A DNA stretch of 64,000 nt from Chitinophaga rupis (GTDB lineage Bacteria > Bacteroidota > Bacteroidia > Chitinophagales > Chitinophagaceae), in contig NZ_FOBB01000001.1 in the NCBI RefSeq assembly GCF_900109685.1, positions 1,488,001-1,552,000 on the forward strand, in the 5' to 3' direction. Shown here piece by piece: positions 61,801 through 64,000 of the stretch. The translations under genes were made by a program, and so were the position numbers. The notes beneath the pieces are model-generated. The model did not search any database. It saw nothing but the letters and a program-made list of their open reading frames with translations, and was not told where the DNA came from. Numbering within the stretch: position 1 is the stretch's first letter; each line of letters starts with the position of its first letter.

Positions 61801-62365
61801 CGGCGATATTAAGTACCGCGACCTGAATAACGATGGCAAGATAACGGCTGATAAAGACCGTACCGTGATAGGCGATGCCTTCCCGCGTTATACCTATTCT
61901 CTGCGCGGCAACTTTGGCTGGAAGAATATTGATTTTTCCTTTTTTATACAAGGGGTAGGTAAAGGCAATGGTTATATCAGCGGCATTGGCATACACACCT
62001 TCCAGGCATTTGGCTCTTACCCGCAGGAGGTGCACCGCGACCACTGGACACCGGAAAACACGGATGCCTGGTACCCGCGCTTTACTTACCTGGATACACG
62101 CAATACCACGGCCCGTCAGTCGGACTACTGGCTGCAGGATGCCGCTTACCTGCGCCTGAAAAATATACAGATCGGTTATACACTGCCCGGTAACTGGACC
62201 AGCCGCCTGCGTATACAACGGTTACGCGCCTACGTATCAATGGACAACCTGTTCACCAAAACCAATTTCTTTTACGCCTATGACCCGGAAACGGTTACCA
62301 CCAGCGGCGGTACTTACCCGCAGGTGAAAACCTTTGTGTTTGGTCTTAACATTAACTTTAAATAA
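58859..62365 (+). CDS. SusC/RagA family TonB-linked outer membrane protein with STN domain
   Basis: 1168 residues. Signal peptide (ALLCAACLVGPSLHAQ), then an STN domain at about 50-120 (TLGEILQVIEKQHDVSFICR, FVRSLLNVIKPYGLELKQIT), a linker, a carboxypeptidase-like domain (ISGTVRGAGNIPLPGVTVTV), a TonB box region (LNQVVVVGYGTQ), the plug (FILIDGIPGD, ASAAIYGSRAANGVILVTTR) and a large barrel ending FVFGLNINFK. The STN domain is the expected signalling partner of FecR, so this locus is complete: sigma, anti-sigma, sensor-transporter. The ligand is unknown. Confidence 0.96.
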   Translation: MLTNVPLKIMGGYALLCAACLVGPSLHAQDLAAINTPAYNVYPSQVARKQVQTLGEILQVIEKQHDVSFICRSELLQLKINAGKENFKEKAFVRSLLNVIKPYGLELKQITAQQFAISSAEEDTPSSPDSNNTNTSANLQFLGQRISAVNNTAFDNRYWSNIQVQRISGTVRGAGNIPLPGVTVTVRGTGNGAVTNADGRFEINVTGSNAVLLFSYVGYLPKEITVGDQQQIDVVLNEDTRQLNQVVVVGYGTQKKVNLTGAVAMVGEKELAGRPVTSMSTALQGLLPGLTAINNTGFPGAGGATLRIRGTGTTNNANPFILIDGIPGDINFLNPTDIESVSVLKDAASAAIYGSRAANGVILVTTRKGKQNQKPMLSYNGYYGIQKPYALPKMVGAPEYMEMLNEAQRNVNLPETYTAEDIQKAKDGTDPDYFANTNWPKALFKSTAPQQEHNLSVNGGSQDVTYYLSFGRQNQDGLVVGDQYSAVRNNVRARLNAMRLFDIVDIDGNLGYIDRTQNQPAGGTDADSGPIYTSLTMSPLNPVKFSNGTWGYGGGSSNPVAIATDGGYNNFKSQEVTGNVSAKVHIWKNLDFTGQYGTNIINQRRSTFSRKLDYYYPDTGAFWYSNATSNSLEMRDYTSRMENLSGLLNYAFTLDKHNFKVLAGYQQESYRYESWAASKQNFPSDDVPVFNLGSDNPNATGDGYQYALRSWFGRLNYDFNEKYLLELNVRYDGSSRYSPDRRYGTFPSASAGWRFTQESFVKSSGISRWLSEGKLRASYGSLGNQYGADGTAYSEWYPYMQVLTGVGTMPIGNILTRGVAQTNLANPLLRWEKVNMLNIGLDLAFFNNRLSVSADWFDKQTKDVQLKVPQPDILGLEVPDQNAGDVSNKGWELSVGWTDQIKDFSYGFTAQLSDVRNKVLNLGGAPPVLDNRILQVGYPINAFYGYRTDGLAQEGDFTKDASGKLVPNFPIFDADNGKVAPGDIKYRDLNNDGKITADKDRTVIGDAFPRYTYSLRGNFGWKNIDFSFFIQGVGKGNGYISGIGIHTFQAFGSYPQEVHRDHWTPENTDAWYPRFTYLDTRNTTARQSDYWLQDAAYLRLKNIQIGYTLPGNWTSRLRIQRLRAYVSMDNLFTKTNFFYAYDPETVTTSGGTYPQVKTFVFGLNINFK

Positions 62366-62373
62366 CCACTGCC

Positions 62374-64000
62374 ATGCAGCAACATATATTACGTATAGCC
62401 CTGTGCATAACAGCTGTTTGTTTTTTTGCCGGCTGCTCCAAAGATTTCCTGGACCGCGGCGCGCTGGATGCTATTCCCAACGATGAGTTCTGGAAAACAG
62501 AAGGACAGCTGAAGCTGGCCGTGAATGCCTGCTACGATTACCTGAAAGGCAAGAACGTAGTGGATATGGAGAACATGGGCGATAATACGGTGTACCCGCC
62601 TATGAGCGATTACCTGGCCATTTCCACCGGCAATTATGACTTTACCCTGGGCACCGTTAACGCAGAGTGGGTGAACCAGTATAAAGGCATACGCCGCTGT
62701 AATCACTTTTTAGAGAACTATCAGAAAGCCACCGGCATTCAGCAGGCAAAAATGAACCAGTACGCCGGCGAGGTGCGTTTTCTGCGCGCTTTCCTGTACA
62801 GCTACCTGAGCTTTTTTTACGGTGACATACCGCTGGTGACCAATACCCTGAACATTGGTGATGATATAGTGTACGGCCCCCGCACACCGCGCACACAGGT
62901 AGTGGATTTTATATTACAGCAGCTGGATTCTGCTGCCACAGAGCTGCCGGCCACCTATGCCGCCGCAGACCTGGGCCGTATCACCAAAGGCGCTGCACTG
63001 GGCTGGAAATCGCGCGTGGCGCTGTTCTACGGTAAGTATGATGTAGCGGAAGCAGCCGCCAAAGCAGTGATGGACCTGAATGTATACCAGCTGTACACAG
63101 CCGGCGGTACTAATAGCTACAATGAGCTGTTCACCCAGAAAGGTAAGCTAAGCGCTGGCGCTAATAAGGAAACTATACTGGCCAGGTTGTACCTCATAGA
63201 TGTATCTATGCACAACATGAGCCGGGAATGCCAGGTACCGGATCAAACCTCCCGCTTTTGTCCTACCAAATCACTGGTGGATGCCTATTTGTGCGCCGAT
63301 GGTATGCCCATCGAAAAATCGCCGTTGTACAATGAAGGTGCGCAGCAGGCTTATGGGGATGTGTTTAACAACCGCGACCCGCGCATGACGCAGACCATAC
63401 TGGCGCCTGGCGGCAGCTGGGGTGGTAAGGATGATGGTGACCAGGATGCCAATCCTTCCGACATTTTTAACCTGCCCAAATTCAATTCAGATAAAAAAGG
63501 CTGCGTAACAGCCACCGGTTATTATTTTACCAAGTATGTACAGGTATCGGCAGTAGCTACCTATAACAAAGACCCGAACGACATTCACATTATGCGCCTG
63601 GCAGAAATACTGCTGAACTATGCAGAAGCGCGTGAAATGCAGGGTAAGCTTACACAGGCCGACCTGGATATAACCATCAACAAGCTCCGCGACCGTGTAG
63701 GCATGCATCACATGATCATTGCGGAACTGGGCGCCTGGGGCATGGACCTGCGCACTGAAATACGCCGGGAGCGCCGTGTAGAGCTGGCGCTGGAAGGGCA
63801 GCGCTACTTTGACCTGCTGCGCTGGAAACAGGGCAGCCTGCTGGCTGCAGACGTAAAAGGCATGAAAAAAGCCTTTGTCCCCAGCTATATGCAGCAGTAT
63901 GTAGCCAGTGTGCCGGTAGATGCAAATGGTTACATGATCGTGAATACGGGCCGGCGTTTTGTTGATCCCAAGAATTACCTGTGGCCTATACCCTTAACAC
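62374..64000 (+). CDS. RagB/SusD family nutrient-uptake lipoprotein (3' end cut by window)
   Basis: 542 residues are visible and the frame is still open at the right edge. Lipoprotein signal with Cys21 (AVCFFAGCSKD). SusD features are GIRRCNHFLENYQKATG, RAFLYSYLSFFYGDIPLVTN and the C-terminal pattern EIRRERRVELALEGQRYFDL, LLRWKQG. It begins 9 bases after the SusC stop and forms the pair with it. Only the last few residues appear to be missing. Confidence 0.95.
   Translation, partial: MQQHILRIALCITAVCFFAGCSKDFLDRGALDAIPNDEFWKTEGQLKLAVNACYDYLKGKNVVDMENMGDNTVYPPMSDYLAISTGNYDFTLGTVNAEWVNQYKGIRRCNHFLENYQKATGIQQAKMNQYAGEVRFLRAFLYSYLSFFYGDIPLVTNTLNIGDDIVYGPRTPRTQVVDFILQQLDSAATELPATYAAADLGRITKGAALGWKSRVALFYGKYDVAEAAAKAVMDLNVYQLYTAGGTNSYNELFTQKGKLSAGANKETILARLYLIDVSMHNMSRECQVPDQTSRFCPTKSLVDAYLCADGMPIEKSPLYNEGAQQAYGDVFNNRDPRMTQTILAPGGSWGGKDDGDQDANPSDIFNLPKFNSDKKGCVTATGYYFTKYVQVSAVATYNKDPNDIHIMRLAEILLNYAEAREMQGKLTQADLDITINKLRDRVGMHHMIIAELGAWGMDLRTEIRRERRVELALEGQRYFDLLRWKQGSLLAADVKGMKKAFVPSYMQQYVASVPVDANGYMIVNTGRRFVDPKNYLWPIPLT

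Overview
The window looks like a chromosomal segment of a Bacteroidota bacterium, most likely a Chitinophaga-like member of the Chitinophagales. The family assignment is an inference from gene content. The supports are two FecI-type sigma / FecR / SusC / SusD loci, gldC, the order NAD kinase - DUF6089 - uppS - bamA - ompH - ompH, weak Shine-Dalgarno signals, and many TAnnTTTG (-7) boxes upstream of genes. I saw no tRNA, rRNA, IS element, prophage or CRISPR array.

Layout. 1-12.4 kb: the end of an ECF sigma factor, then uvrD/pcrA, recX, an omega-amidase, a glyoxalase-fold protein, nagA, a GT39-type glycosyltransferase, thiL (minus), a four-helix-bundle (23S-IVP type) gene lying between inverted repeats, an inositol-monophosphatase family gene (minus), a GH3-family gene and a LysE-family exporter. 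12.6-19.5 kb: the first sigma / anti-sigma / SusC / SusD nutrient-uptake locus. 19.5-28.1 kb: korB without korA, an AhpD-like protein, a cell-wall amidase, an acyl-CoA dehydrogenase, an alpha/beta hydrolase, an M23 lipoprotein and a GT2 glycosyltransferase. 28.1-32.2 kb: an AT-richer accessory block of two SDR + AraC pairs. 32.3-36.6 kb: a minus-strand cassette of VgrG fused to a putative metzincin protease, a lipoprotein and a DUF4280 PAAR-like protein. 36.7-43.9 kb: a GT87 mannosyltransferase-like protein, a lone DppC-like permease, a lipoprotein, a GT1 glycosyltransferase, gldC, a YqeY protein, CvpA and an alpha/beta hydrolase. 44-53.6 kb: the conserved envelope cluster CBS protein, an extra BamA-like protein, nadK, DUF6089, uppS, bamA, ompH x2. 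54.1-56.8 kb: rpmH - rnpA - yidD and a C-terminal processing protease. 57-64 kb: the second sigma / FecR / SusC / SusD locus, cut by the window edge.

How genes work together. The two SusCD loci import oligomers, each probably controlled by its sigma/anti-sigma pair. UppS supplies the undecaprenyl carrier, BamA and the OmpH/Skp proteins build the outer membrane, and the amidase, M23 peptidase and CTP protease remodel the wall. The VgrG cassette looks like a type VI (or related contractile) effector island whose structural genes lie elsewhere.

The most unusual features are four. The VgrG-metzincin effector cassette stands alone. The IVP-type gene sits in IVS-like inverted repeats outside any rRNA gene. 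Several families of low-complexity 'word' palindromes directly abut or overlap stop codons across the window. Two genes (rnpA and a permease) have conserved N-termini that begin upstream of any ATG/GTG/TTG.
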